Shown: positions 17,029 to 26,218, counted from the first letter of the stretch. The stretch: 64,000 bases of DNA from Acinetobacter marinus (GCF_900096915.1 NZ_FMYK01000006.1:1-64000), one strand, 5' to 3'. Numbers and translations are program-made. The notes: generated by a model not told the origin, from the sequence alone.

Positions 17029-18036
17029 TTAATGCAGAATCTCCTGATGAAGTTTGGCTAAGCCCTCTTTCATCTCCTTTTGCACCAATGCTGTCAGGCT
17101 ATCTACCGTATGCTCTCGAGTGTCTATGCTCGGTAACGCCACCAAATGCGCTGTCACCACAGGCATCTGTAAAATGCGTGCACCATTTTCAACAAAACCC
17201 TGATTGCCGATAAACGGCACAATATTATCCAGTTGACCCGCTTGATTGACATAAGCAATCAAGCAAATCTGCACAGGTTTCTGCGCTTCAATCGCCGCCG
17301 CCAATAATTTGCCATGGACTTTTTTCACCCGAGTCCCATCGGTTGTGGTCGCTTCTGGAAAAAATAAAACAGGCACATCTTGCTTTAAAAATTCGGCAAT
17401 TTGCTCACGAATCAAAGTCGAATCACCCGAGCCACGGCGGATAAATAAAGTTCCACCCCAGCGTGCCAACTTCCCAATAATCGGCCAATTCGCCACTTCA
17501 GCTTTCGCAAGGAAGAACACTCGAGCGCCAGAACCCAATACCGCCACATCGAGCCACGAGATGTGATTACTCACCCACAGCGCAGGTTGCCGTGCGATCT
17601 CGCCGTGCACTTGTACTTTGACATTAAATACTGAACCCAGCTGACGGCAGAAATATTGCACATAACGGGTATTATTTGGATCATTCGGATTTTTATACAG
17701 TTTTTTGGAAAAAATTAGATAAAACCCCTCACCTAACACACCGACCAGATGTGCAAATTTTTTCAAATACAAGCCACCTCGAAACAATGCATTTCGCTTA
17801 GGCAATTCCGTCTGACCAATCACTGGCTGTTGCACATCTTGTTTTCGATTCAACTGGAGCTGGTTTTCTTGTTTGTAAGTGTTCGAATTTTGACTATCAA
17901 AGTCTTGGCTATCCACAATATGATTTTCGAGTGGGCTTTTATCTTGTGAGGGTTTGCCTTGTAAGGATTTGTCTTGAGTTAATTTGTCTTGTAGCGAAGG
18001 CTGTTGATCAGCAGGATGAAGCGGTTGTTGCGACAT
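17029..18036 (-). CDS. 1-acyl-sn-glycerol-3-phosphate acyltransferase (PlsC family)
   Basis: A 335-residue acyltransferase with the block I motif NHISWLD (H158, D163), FIRRGSGD, and the block III motif FFPEATTTDGT (about 223-233). Such enzymes add the second acyl chain to lysophosphatidate or to related lysolipids. The first 75 residues are a hydrophilic extension rich in Gln, Asp, Lys and Ser, part of it encoded by 15-bp repeats, which is unusual for PlsC. Neighbouring ClsC-like and phosphoesterase genes suggest a phospholipid context. Whether it is the housekeeping PlsC or a second, specialised acyltransferase (for example for ornithine lipids) cannot be told. Confidence 0.85.
   Translation of the reverse strand: MSQQPLHPADQQPSLQDKLTQDKSLQGKPSQDKSPLENHIVDSQDFDSQNSNTYKQENQLQLNRKQDVQQPVIGQTELPKRNALFRGGLYLKKFAHLVGVLGEGFYLIFSKKLYKNPNDPNNTRYVQYFCRQLGSVFNVKVQVHGEIARQPALWVSNHISWLDVAVLGSGARVFFLAKAEVANWPIIGKLARWGGTLFIRRGSGDSTLIREQIAEFLKQDVPVLFFPEATTTDGTRVKKVHGKLLAAAIEAQKPVQICLIAYVNQAGQLDNIVPFIGNQGFVENGARILQMPVVTAHLVALPSIDTREHTVDSLTALVQKEMKEGLAKLHQEILH
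17938..17997 (-). repeat. Four degenerate 15-bp tandem repeats in the PlsC-like gene
   Basis: Units at 17938-17952, 17953-17967, 17968-17982 and 17983-17997 follow the plus-strand pattern TTTRYCTTGWRRSRR. In frame on the minus strand they give pentapeptides of the type QDKSL/QGKPS/QDKSP in the N-terminal extension. Confidence 0.8.
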
Positions 18037-18253
18037 GGACGCCGTATTCCTAAAAAATTATATTTTCACTGTAACCATAATCTATTTTCACCCATGATCA
18101 AAGAGGCAAAATGTGCCAACAGGTTCACAAGATCACACACATTTACGCTCAGCACATCGATAATTCAACGCATTTCAGCAATAAGTCAAATAGTCAAAAC
18201 CCTGTTTTTTTCTTACAATAGACATCTTTAACGAATAAAGAGATAGCGACTGC

Positions 18254-19585
18254 GTGGAATATTTTGAACGGCATCAAGGCGGTGAACGAGCAATTTTAGT
18301 CAGCACCCGAGTACAAATTTTAGAGGACTTAGATGCCGAGGAGTTTCGCTTACTTGCTGAGTCAGCAGGTGCGGAAATCATTGAGCACATGACCACATCT
18401 CGCAATCGCCCTGATCCGAAGCTATTTATCGGTTCAGGCAAAGCCGAAGAAATCGCCGAATTTATTCAGCAAGAAGAAATTGATCTCGCTATTTTTGATC
18501 ATTCGCTTTCTCCTGCGCAAGAGCGTAACTTAGAGAGAATCTTTAAATGCCGAGTCATCGACCGTACCGGTTTGATCTTGGATATTTTCGCCCTACGTGC
18601 TCGAACGCATGAAGGGAAACTGCAAGTTGAATTGGCACAGCTTGAGCATTTATCTACTCGACTGGTGCGAGGTTGGACGCATTTGGAGCGTCAAAAAGGT
18701 GGTATCGGTCTACGAGGTCCAGGTGAATCACAGCTTGAAACTGACCGCCGATTATTGCGTATTCGCATGACACAGCTCAAAGATAAACTGGAAAAAGTTC
18801 GCCAAACTCGTCTACAAGGTCGTGCCGCACGACAAAAAGCTGAAATTCCAACGGTATCTTTAGTTGGCTATACCAATGCAGGCAAATCCACCTTATTTAA
18901 TCGTCTGGCAGAAAGTGATGTGTATGCTGCTGATCAATTGTTTGCAACGCTTGACCCAACTTTGCGCCGTGTACAATGGGAGGGTTTAGGTACGGTGGTG
19001 CTCGCTGATACGGTCGGATTTGTCAAAGACCTACCCCACTCACTGGTCGATTCATTCCGAGCGACTTTGGAAGAAACCTTAGAGGCCAGCTTGCTACTGC
19101 ATGTGATTGACGCTAGTAGTCCAGACATGATGGAACAAATCGACGCCGTAGAAAATGTGCTGGGTGAAATTGGCGCAGATGTCACGATTTTGCGAGTCTA
19201 TAACAAGATTGATCAATCCAAAGATGAAGCGAAGATCATTTATAGCAAGCCGCATCATCCGCAGCGTGTTTATGTCTCTGCGCATACAGGTGAAGGCGTA
19301 GATTTATTGATGCAGGCGGTACAAGAATCGCTACTGGGTCAGTTACAGACTTTTGAACTCTGCTTAGAGGCGAAGCATGGTAAACTGCGTAGCCAATTAC
19401 ACCACTTGGATGTGATTCAGTCTGAAAGCTATGATGAGCAAGGACATTTACTCCTTAGCGTGCGGATGTCTGGTGAGCGTTTAGTACAGCTTATCGGTCA
19501 GAATCATTATGACCTTACGCAGATTTTGGGGGAACAAGCAGTGCAATTTAAACGTCCGCTTGAGCCGTTTGAGCAAGAAAGCTGA
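18254..19585 (+). CDS. hflX: Ribosome-associated GTPase HflX
   Basis: HflX is a GTPase that binds 50S and can split stalled 70S ribosomes under stress. The 443-residue protein starts at a GTG. Its N-terminal nucleotide-binding-like domain is followed by the coiled region with KGGIGLRGPGESQLETDRR, then the G domain: G1 GYTNAGKST (205-213), G3 DTVGF and G4 NKID. In E. coli it follows hfq, but no hfq is adjacent here. It is divergent from the PlsC-like gene. Confidence 0.97.
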   Translation: MEYFERHQGGERAILVSTRVQILEDLDAEEFRLLAESAGAEIIEHMTTSRNRPDPKLFIGSGKAEEIAEFIQQEEIDLAIFDHSLSPAQERNLERIFKCRVIDRTGLILDIFALRARTHEGKLQVELAQLEHLSTRLVRGWTHLERQKGGIGLRGPGESQLETDRRLLRIRMTQLKDKLEKVRQTRLQGRAARQKAEIPTVSLVGYTNAGKSTLFNRLAESDVYAADQLFATLDPTLRRVQWEGLGTVVLADTVGFVKDLPHSLVDSFRATLEETLEASLLLHVIDASSPDMMEQIDAVENVLGEIGADVTILRVYNKIDQSKDEAKIIYSKPHHPQRVYVSAHTGEGVDLLMQAVQESLLGQLQTFELCLEAKHGKLRSQLHHLDVIQSESYDEQGHLLLSVRMSGERLVQLIGQNHYDLTQILGEQAVQFKRPLEPFEQES

Positions 19586-19665
19586 TTGTTTTTTTCCGCC
19601 AATCACTTTTTTTTTGTTTGACACAGCACATTACTTTTTATTGCAGTTGAAATACTGAGTACATC

Positions 19666-20031
19666 ATGAAAGCCAAAACCGACTGGATCGCCATATTTAT
19701 CACTATTCTCTTGATCGTGGTCGCACGTGAGATTGCGATGGCACTCACCAAGTTGATGGGACAACCTGAACTGGGCAATTTATTTGGCTTGGGATTATTG
19801 CTGATTGTCTTGGTCATTTGGCGAAATTTCAAACCCTTGTCGCACCGAATGATTGATGCCAATGCATTGATAATGAAGGAAAGTGCGTTTGCCTTTTTAC
19901 CAATCTCTGCTGGCGCAATCGTGATGCTGGTGGCGATGGGTGCTCAGATTCCATTGTTTTTATTGGTACTCGTGGTTAGTACGCTTTTACCAATGTGGCT
20001 TTATGCCAAAATCTCTAAACGTTGGCTATAA
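19666..20031 (+). CDS. CidA/LrgA family membrane protein
   Basis: A 121-residue protein with four hydrophobic segments, matching the small holin-like CidA/LrgA family (conserved LGNLFGLGLLLIVLVIW and FLPISAGAIVML). In Staphylococcus such proteins affect murein hydrolase activity and cell death; in Gram-negatives they may help export small metabolites. It is followed by its usual partner of the LrgB family, 36 bases downstream, so the two are one operon. Confidence 0.85.
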   Translation: MKAKTDWIAIFITILLIVVAREIAMALTKLMGQPELGNLFGLGLLLIVLVIWRNFKPLSHRMIDANALIMKESAFAFLPISAGAIVMLVAMGAQIPLFLLVLVVSTLLPMWLYAKISKRWL

Positions 20032-20067
20032 ACAGACATTGTTTCAAGACAAATTATCGGGGGTAAT

Positions 20068-20742
20068 ATGCTTTTGGTTGTCGCAGGTTTTGCACTGACC
20101 TTTCTGGCTTATGTTTTGGGTAAGCTCTGCAACCGACTTGTGCCACAAGTGCCTGTGATTGTCTCGGCAATGACTTTGGTGATCGTGCTACTTTGGTTGG
20201 TTGGTTGGCAGTATGAAGATTACATGGCACAGGTACAACCTTATTTCAATCATCTGCTTGGCTATGTCACTGTTGCGCTTGCGATTCCACTGGCGGCGAT
20301 GCGTTTTGATGATCTTCCACTCAAACCATTAGCAGGCATCTTGGTCTTTGCCAGTATCAGTGCGGTTGCCCTACCTATGGGCTTGGCGTATTTACTGCAT
20401 CTTGCCGAACCGACGATTTTGGCATTTGCCACCCGTGCCATCACCACACCCGTGGCATTAAACATTGCTACTCTACTACATGCGCCACTGGCAATGGTGA
20501 CATTAATCGTGATTTTATCAGGTGTGATTGGCGCCGCCTTTTCATCAGTATTACTGCGTCATATCAATGACGAGCGTGCTTCAGGACTTGCCCTTGGGCT
20601 TGCTGCACATGCGATCGGCACAGTACAAGCGTGGCAACGTGGTAGTGTTGCTGGTCGTTATGCTGCTTTTGGTATGGCGATCAATGCGGTACTCACTTCA
20701 GTGTGGTTACCGAGCTTGTATTATCTTCTACAAGCGACTTAA
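20068..20742 (+). CDS. LrgB/CidB family membrane protein
   Basis: A 224-residue polytopic inner-membrane protein with about six to seven hydrophobic segments. The family signature region RAITTPVALNIA, then ASGLALGLAAHAIGT, identifies LrgB/CidB. A GGGGG ribosome site lies five bases before the ATG. It forms a pair with the preceding CidA/LrgA gene; the pair is thought to act together. No LysR-type regulator is next to them. Confidence 0.88.
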   Translation: MLLVVAGFALTFLAYVLGKLCNRLVPQVPVIVSAMTLVIVLLWLVGWQYEDYMAQVQPYFNHLLGYVTVALAIPLAAMRFDDLPLKPLAGILVFASISAVALPMGLAYLLHLAEPTILAFATRAITTPVALNIATLLHAPLAMVTLIVILSGVIGAAFSSVLLRHINDERASGLALGLAAHAIGTVQAWQRGSVAGRYAAFGMAINAVLTSVWLPSLYYLLQAT

Positions 20743-21031
20743 CTGTTTGCAAGCAAATTGGCGGTGTTTACAAAATTATTGAAACATGGAGAAAATTTGA
20801 ACGCTTAAGTCATGCCGAGTCGTGACTTTTGTTGCGCACTTAAATAGCCATTTTTATATTTTAAAATCAGCATGTTAAATCATAATAAATAAGATACCTT
20901 AAAATTTGCGACCAATTTCACACTGACGATTTCAAAAATATTCTCTAGATACGATTTTCTCCATATTTACTCACAAAATTTAAACAGTTAAGATGAAAAT
21001 GGAAGGTTAACAACTGTATAGGATTTACCGA

Positions 21032-21490
21032 ATGAAAGGCTTCAAACTGTTTTTATTATCAAGTTCAATGCTCATGGCTTCAGCACAAGGTTTTGCAACG
21101 AACGATATTGCGGGCACTTGGCGTTCTATTGATGATAAAACGGGTTTTAGTAAAGGGATCGTTGAAATCACCAAAGCCAGTGATGGAACGTACTCAGGTA
21201 AAATTGTCGAAGTAATCCCTCGCCCAGGCTATACCCCGAAAGCCACGTGTGACAAATGTTCAGGTAGCTTAAAAAACAAACCGATTTTGGGCATGACCGT
21301 GCTCACAGGCATGAAACAATCGAGTAAAAATGATCGTGAATTTTCTGGCGGTCGTATCCTCGATCCACTGACAGGAAAAACCTACAAAACCAAAATGAAA
21401 CTCAACAGTAGCGGATCACGCCTGAGTATGCGTGGTTATGTTGGCGTGGAAGTGGTTGGTCGTAGCCAAACTTGGATTCGTCAAGACTAA
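21032..21490 (+). CDS. DUF2147 secreted protein, copy 1
   Basis: A 152-residue protein with a signal peptide (cleavage likely after about residue 22, GFA). The mature part is one DUF2147 domain, with the starting block IAGTWRSIDDKTGFSKG, the cysteine pair CDKC in the RPGYTPKATCDKC segment, and a C-terminal MRGYVGVEVVGRSQTW block. The family is periplasmic and of unknown biochemical function. It is followed by a close paralogue, and the two probably arose by tandem duplication. Confidence 0.85.
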   Translation: MKGFKLFLLSSSMLMASAQGFATNDIAGTWRSIDDKTGFSKGIVEITKASDGTYSGKIVEVIPRPGYTPKATCDKCSGSLKNKPILGMTVLTGMKQSSKNDREFSGGRILDPLTGKTYKTKMKLNSSGSRLSMRGYVGVEVVGRSQTWIRQD

Positions 21491-21510
21491 CCGCTTGGCA
21501 ACTCAGCAAT

Positions 21511-21547
21511 ATGATCTTGTGAAAAGAGGATGTTGACACAAGATCAT
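21511..21547. repeat. 11-bp perfect inverted repeat between the DUF2147 genes
   Basis: ATGATCTTGTG (21511-21521) and CACAAGATCAT (21537-21547) are exact inverted copies with a 15-base loop, starting 20 bases past the first stop codon. No T run follows, so it is at best a weak terminator or an mRNA stability hairpin. Confidence 0.7.
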
Positions 21548-21633
21548 CATTTAGCAAAACATATTCAAGCACAATATCAACATCTCTCGAGACAATATTT
21601 GTCGAATGAGATATTCAATCAAAAGGATGAATG

Positions 21634-22086
21634 ATGAAATTATTTCAACTGATATGTTCAAGTACGTTGTTTCTCGGTGCAACCCAACTATATGCCGCAG
21701 ACGATATCTCTGGTGTATGGCGTACCATTGATGACAAAACTGGTTTTAGCAAAGCCTTGGTCGAAGTCAAAAAAGACAGTGATGGTACATTCTCAGGAAA
21801 AGTCATCAAAATCTTGCCTCGACCGGGTTATACGCCTAAAACCCATTGTCAAAAATGCCCTGCACCTTATACCAATAAGCCGATTCTCGGGCTTACCGTG
21901 CTGGACAACATGAAGCCAAGCAAAGATAAAACCGAATATGAAGGTGGCACGATTCTCGATCCGCTATCAGGTAAAACCTACAAGAGCAAAATCAAAGTCA
22001 CTAATAATGGCAATCGTTTGCGCATGCGTGGCTATGTTGGTGTTGAGGTTTTTGGTCGTAGTCAAACTTGGATTCGTGATCAATAA
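21634..22086 (+). CDS. DUF2147 secreted protein, copy 2
   Basis: A paralogue of the preceding gene, about 150 residues, with a signal peptide cleaved after about residue 21 (LYA). ISGVWRTIDDKTGFSKA, CQKC and MRGYVGVEVFGRSQTW line up with copy 1. The start is one of two adjacent ATG codons; the second is favoured because AAAGGA lies at the better distance. A strong terminator follows. Function unknown. Confidence 0.85.
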   Translation: MKLFQLICSSTLFLGATQLYAADDISGVWRTIDDKTGFSKALVEVKKDSDGTFSGKVIKILPRPGYTPKTHCQKCPAPYTNKPILGLTVLDNMKPSKDKTEYEGGTILDPLSGKTYKSKIKVTNNGNRLRMRGYVGVEVFGRSQTWIRDQ

Positions 22087-22124
22087 ACCTGCGTAGTAAT
22101 TTTCAATGAATATCTTATCTTGCC

Positions 22125-22168
22125 AGCCAAAATTTCAGAAATGTTTTTGATTTTTTGGCTTTTTTTTG
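22125..22168 (+). terminator. Intrinsic terminator of the DUF2147 pair
   Basis: AGCCAAAA (22125-22132) pairs with TTTTGGCT just before a run of eight T; the inner part can also pair in part (TCAGAAA with TTTTTGA). It ends about 40 bases past the second DUF2147 stop. Confidence 0.75.
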
Positions 22169-22248
22169 ATGCTTATATTGACTTGTTGAGTACAATCCAT
22201 TCACAATCAATGCATTAGTTGGGGTTGATTATTCAAAACGATGTGGCT

Positions 22249-22911
22249 ATGAATACCAAAAACATAAAGCACATATCTTATTTTAAACGCACAAGTCGTT
22301 TGGCTTTGGTGTGCTTCGCTTTTATGTACTTCGTTTTTGCCTGTATTTTTAGCCTGTCTAGCCAAGACGCATTGGCGAATAACTCACAACCTAAAGCAGC
22401 GTTCTATCGTTATTATAATAATAATGGTGTGGCTTCAGTCAGTCGTAGCGTGACACCTACGCATGTGCGCCGTGGTTACGACGTCCTTGATCGTAATATG
22501 TATTTGATTAAAAAAGTACCGCCTTATAATGTCGAACAGGATTTACGCAACGAAAAAAATCGAGCGGCACAATTTGAACGTGATCGTAAAGATCAGCAAA
22601 TTAAGCGCTCTTTTCGCAATGTCGACTACGCAACACGCAAAAAAACCGAAGTATTAAAGGTTCTGAATAGACAACTTCGCCAGCAATATGAACTGATGAA
22701 ACGATTGCAATTGGATCGCAGCAAATACCTTTCTACAAAATCTCAATTGTTAATGCAAAGAGATCCCGTACCAACAAGTCTACAGAGCAATATCCAAAAT
22801 AATCAGGCACAAATCAAGACGGTACGCTCGTCCATTGAGAATATTAAAAATACCATTGCCGATCAAACCCAGTATTATGATTATGTGATTAGTCGCTTAC
22901 AAACCATGTGA
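22249..22911 (+). CDS. Envelope protein with N-terminal membrane segment and coiled coil, unknown function
   Basis: A 220-residue protein from ATG 22249; a TTG at 22219 would add ten residues. A hydrophobic stretch at about residues 18-36 ends near an ALA that may be a signal-peptidase site, so it is exported or anchored. The following segment FYRYYNNNGVASVSRSVTP resembles the start of DUF4124-type modules. From about residue 85 the sequence is highly charged and then rich in Gln, Leu, Lys and Asn with heptad-like spacing, indicating a coiled coil (roughly 110-215). No catalytic motif is seen. It lies alone between the DUF2147 genes and proS. Confidence 0.7.
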   Translation: MNTKNIKHISYFKRTSRLALVCFAFMYFVFACIFSLSSQDALANNSQPKAAFYRYYNNNGVASVSRSVTPTHVRRGYDVLDRNMYLIKKVPPYNVEQDLRNEKNRAAQFERDRKDQQIKRSFRNVDYATRKKTEVLKVLNRQLRQQYELMKRLQLDRSKYLSTKSQLLMQRDPVPTSLQSNIQNNQAQIKTVRSSIENIKNTIADQTQYYDYVISRLQTM

Positions 22912-23114
22912 TTACCTCACATTTCGCTATCACCCGAATTGTCTGTCATTAATAAAAATGTGTTTACCTAAATCAAAGTCATGTCGGTAACCACTTTAGT
23001 GAATTGAAAATGGCGATGTTTGCAGAACAATTATCAACATCGAATGATCATTTTTATTGAATCGCCTATTTTACTTGTAATACACTGTGCGATTGCTAAA
23101 GCATAAGCACCTTG

Positions 23115-23135
23115 AAGGGCATGTTCTGCCCTTTT
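23115..23135 (+). promoter_or_regulatory. Hairpin in the proS leader
   Basis: AAGGGCA (23115-23121) and TGCCCTT (23127-23133) form a seven-pair stem with a five-base loop, followed by only two more T. It ends 27 bases before the proS start and could be a weak attenuator or a stability hairpin. A possible promoter upstream is TTGAAT (23057) with TACACT (23081). Confidence 0.4.
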
Positions 23136-23162
23136 ACTACGATTTTGATTAGGACATTGTAC

Positions 23163-24893
23163 ATGCGCGCCAGTCGCTTTTTATTTGCCACACTCAGAGA
23201 AACGCCAAACGACGCTGAGGTGATTTCACATCAGTTGATGCTCCGTGCGGGGATGATTCGTAAACTGGCATCAGGATTGTACACATGGTTGCCGATGGGT
23301 GTCCGTGTGCTCAACAAAGTCGAAGCCATCGTGCGTGAAGAAATGAATGCATCAGGTGCACTCGAAGTCTTTATGCCTGTGACTCAGCCTGCCAGCCTAT
23401 GGCAAGAATCTGGTCGCTATGTGCAATATGGTCCAGAATTACTGCGTATCCAAGATCGTCATAAGAATCCGTTTGTGCTTGGACCAACGCACGAAGAGGT
23501 GATCACCGATCTGGCACGCAATGAGCTAAAGAGTTATAAACAATTACCGCTAAATTTTTATCAGATTCAAACCAAATTCCGTGATGAAATTCGCCCACGT
23601 TTTGGGGTGATGCGCTCACGTGAATTCATCATGAAAGATGCTTATTCTTTCCATATCGACCAAGCGTCATTACAAGTCACATACGACCTGATGTATCAGA
23701 CCTATAGCAATATTTTCAATCGCTTAGGTTTGGACTTCCGCCCTGTGCAGGCAGATACAGGTTCAATCGGTGGTTCAGGCTCACACGAGTTTCATGTCTT
23801 AGCGAATAGTGGTGAAGATGATGTAGTGTTCTCTACCGAATCTGATTTTGCGGCTAATGTGGAAAAAGCTGAAGCGATCTTGGTCGGTGAACGTGCTGCA
23901 CCAACTCAAGATTTACAAGTGATCGACACGCCGAATACCAAAACCATTGATGCGCTGTGTGAATTACTTAAAATTGATGCAAAGCAAACTTTAAAAGCCG
24001 TTTTGGTACAGGGCGCAGTTAGTGATAAACAAGCTGATGAAAATGACAAATCACCACTTGTTGCAATCTTCTTGCGTGGTGATCATGAGCTGAATGAAAT
24101 TAAAGCTGAAAATCATCCGTTGATTGCTAGTCCGTTGACTTTTGCCACCGAAGAGCAATTAAAGTCTGCTGGCTTACCTGCAGGTTCAATTGGTCCACAA
24201 GGCTTGGTAGAAAAAGGCATTACCGTATTGGTCGATCGTTCGGCGTCTGTTTTATCTGACTTCGTCACAGGTGCAAACATTGCCGATCAACACGTTCAAG
24301 GTGCAAACTGGGAACGTGATGCAACCTATAGTGAAGTTGCAGACTTGCGGAATGTGGTCGATGGCGACCCTTCTCCAGATGGTAAAGGCGTGCTACAAAT
24401 CCGTCGTGGTATCGAAGTCGGACACATTTTCCAGCTCGGTCAAAAATACTCAGAAGCATTGGGCTGTAAAGTGCTCGGTGAAGATGGTAAACCGCAAACC
24501 GTTACGATGGGTTGTTATGGTATTGGTGTGACACGTGTGGTGGCAGCGGCGATTGAGCAGAATCACGATGAAAAAGGCATCATTTGGCCAAAAGCACTTG
24601 CGCCGTTTGATATTGCCATTGTGCCGATGAATGCGCACAAATCACCACGCACGGTGGAAGCCGCTGAATCCCTCTATCAAGAACTACAAGCGCTCGGCTT
24701 CGATGTTTTACTGGATGACCGTAATGAGCGTCCAGGCGTGAAATTCTCTGATCTTGAATTGACTGGGATTCCGCATCGAATCGTGATTGGTGAAAAAGGC
24801 TTAGATGCAGGCACTTTTGAATATAAAGGTCGCCGTGATAGTGAGTCGCAAGATTTAAGCAAAGAAGCGTTGCTTGCATTGCTTAAAAGCTAA
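23163..24893 (+). CDS. proS: Prolyl-tRNA synthetase
   Basis: Charges tRNA-Pro with proline. The start MRASRFLFATLRETPNDAE at 23163 agrees with other bacterial enzymes; an earlier in-frame start would add 17 unrelated residues. 576 residues, the bacterial type with an editing insertion (INS, about 225-385) between class II motifs 2 and 3. Motif 2 lies in FRDEIRPRFGVMRSREFIMKDAYSFH and motif 3 near CYGIGVTRVVAAAIEQ; the anticodon-binding domain is at the C-terminus. Single gene with its own terminator. Confidence 0.97.
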   Translation: MRASRFLFATLRETPNDAEVISHQLMLRAGMIRKLASGLYTWLPMGVRVLNKVEAIVREEMNASGALEVFMPVTQPASLWQESGRYVQYGPELLRIQDRHKNPFVLGPTHEEVITDLARNELKSYKQLPLNFYQIQTKFRDEIRPRFGVMRSREFIMKDAYSFHIDQASLQVTYDLMYQTYSNIFNRLGLDFRPVQADTGSIGGSGSHEFHVLANSGEDDVVFSTESDFAANVEKAEAILVGERAAPTQDLQVIDTPNTKTIDALCELLKIDAKQTLKAVLVQGAVSDKQADENDKSPLVAIFLRGDHELNEIKAENHPLIASPLTFATEEQLKSAGLPAGSIGPQGLVEKGITVLVDRSASVLSDFVTGANIADQHVQGANWERDATYSEVADLRNVVDGDPSPDGKGVLQIRRGIEVGHIFQLGQKYSEALGCKVLGEDGKPQTVTMGCYGIGVTRVVAAAIEQNHDEKGIIWPKALAPFDIAIVPMNAHKSPRTVEAAESLYQELQALGFDVLLDDRNERPGVKFSDLELTGIPHRIVIGEKGLDAGTFEYKGRRDSESQDLSKEALLALLKS

Positions 24894-24918
24894 AAATCAA
24901 TTCGAAATTTTATGAAAG

Positions 24919-24942
24919 CCGATCATCATTGATCGGTTTTTT
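24919..24942 (+). terminator. Intrinsic terminator of proS
   Basis: CCGATCA / TGATCGG with a TCAT loop is followed by six T, 26 bases past the proS stop. Confidence 0.9.
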
Positions 24943-24965
24943 ATCATCTTAGAAACAATAAAAAA

Positions 24966-25337
24966 TCACTTCTTGATATGCCCCACTCTGATATTGTATG
25001 TCGGAAATAATGGCTCCATAATCAACGTATTGTTTAGCATCATTAATTTCGGCGATAGTGCCAAAACATCATCTATATGTTCACAAAGAAGCTTAAAATT
25101 TGTTTTAAAAACAGGAATTTCTTGATCATCCACAACCACATAGATTTCTGTACTATGTTCCATGAGAGAAAGATGCTGTAATTGCGAAGCATGATAATCT
25201 TGAAAGTTCATTTCACTCCAATCAATATAATTCCCATTGATTGGAAATTGACTCAAAAGATGAGAAATGGTCGCCCAATCCTCAATTTCTGAGAAATGAT
25301 CTTGTAATGCTTTTTTACATTCTAGATATAAATTCAT
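24966..25337 (-). CDS. Hypothetical protein, 123 residues
   Basis: A small acidic protein without signal peptide or membrane segment. ATG at 25337 is chosen over a GTG four codons upstream; the ribosome site is weak. The composition is that of a real globular protein (regular Leu, Ile and aromatic spacing, INGNYIDWSEMNF, EIYVVVDDQEIPVF). Not recognised. It stands alone between proS and a TauE-type transporter, convergent with proS. Its size and acidity would fit a small immunity-type or adaptor protein, but nothing nearby supports that. Confidence 0.6.
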   Translation of the reverse strand: MNLYLECKKALQDHFSEIEDWATISHLLSQFPINGNYIDWSEMNFQDYHASQLQHLSLMEHSTEIYVVVDDQEIPVFKTNFKLLCEHIDDVLALSPKLMMLNNTLIMEPLFPTYNIRVGHIKK

Positions 25338-25447
25338 TTTAGTGACCACATAAGTAAATAGCGATTTTTAACTAAGATTATCATATTGTTTTAAAACAAG
25401 TTTATGATCATTTGGACTGGTAGCAATTATTCCAACAAAATGACAAA

Positions 25448-26218
25448 TTAACCCGCAACCAAGATTTGATAACTCAAGCGCATGATCAATACCGACACCA
25501 AGATTAAAAATAAAATTCGAATAAAACCGCTACCGTATTTTAATGCCACACGCACACCAACTATCGAACCGATAATATTTGCCGCCGCCATCATCAGCCC
25601 CAAACTGAGTAACACATGCCCTGTCGGAATAAAAAAACTCAGCGCCGCAAAATTGGTCATAAAGTTGGCAATCTTGGATAAAGCCGAGGCATGAATAAAA
25701 TCCACTTTTAAATAGCGGATAAAGTAAAAAATAAAAAAACTGCCCGTACCCGGTCCAAAGATACCATCATAAAAACCAATCAACAGACTGCCGACCGCTG
25801 CCAAGACCAGTATTTTGGTCGTCAGTTCTTGCTCAACATGAAATTGTCCAAACTGCTTTTTGACAAAGGTATAAATCGCAATAATCACCAACATCAGCAG
25901 CACAAAAGGCTTGAGTACCGCTGTCGGAATCATCGACACACACGCTGCACCGACAAAAGAGCTGATCAAAGCGCAGACTGCCACCACAGCCAAAAGTTTC
26001 CATTGCAATCGCACACGGCGCAAAAATGAAAATGCGGCTGAAGCTGTACCGCAAATTGAAGCCAATTTATTGGTGCCAAAGATGGTCGCAGGCGCAACTT
26101 GTGGTAATGCGCCCATTAACGCAGGAATTTGAATCAAACCACCGCCACCCACTGCCGCATCAATCGCTCCTGCACAAAAAGCAAAAAAGATCAGGCTGAG
26201 TATCAGTTCTATTTCCAT
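25448..26218 (-). CDS. TauE/SafE family membrane transporter
   Basis: About eight hydrophobic segments; the glycine-rich signature AGAIDAAVGGGGLIQIPAL at the first segment and its weaker internal repeat GFYDGIFGPGTGSF are typical of TauE/SafE permeases, which export sulfite, sulfoacetate or other small organic anions. The substrate is unknown. ATG at 26218 (256 residues) is preferred because it places the first segment at the N-terminus; a TTG start at 26335 would add 39 residues including another hydrophobic stretch. No sulfur-metabolism gene is adjacent. Confidence 0.85.
   Translation of the reverse strand: MEIELILSLIFFAFCAGAIDAAVGGGGLIQIPALMGALPQVAPATIFGTNKLASICGTASAAFSFLRRVRLQWKLLAVVAVCALISSFVGAACVSMIPTAVLKPFVLLMLVIIAIYTFVKKQFGQFHVEQELTTKILVLAAVGSLLIGFYDGIFGPGTGSFFIFYFIRYLKVDFIHASALSKIANFMTNFAALSFFIPTGHVLLSLGLMMAAANIIGSIVGVRVALKYGSGFIRILFLILVSVLIMRLSYQILVAG

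Noticed and set aside
15231..20945. 15-mer TTCAAAAATATTCTC upstream of two envelope-related genes
   Set aside because: In an AT-rich window of this size a shared 15-mer is expected by chance a few times; the surroundings do not align further and no promoter pattern is shared.
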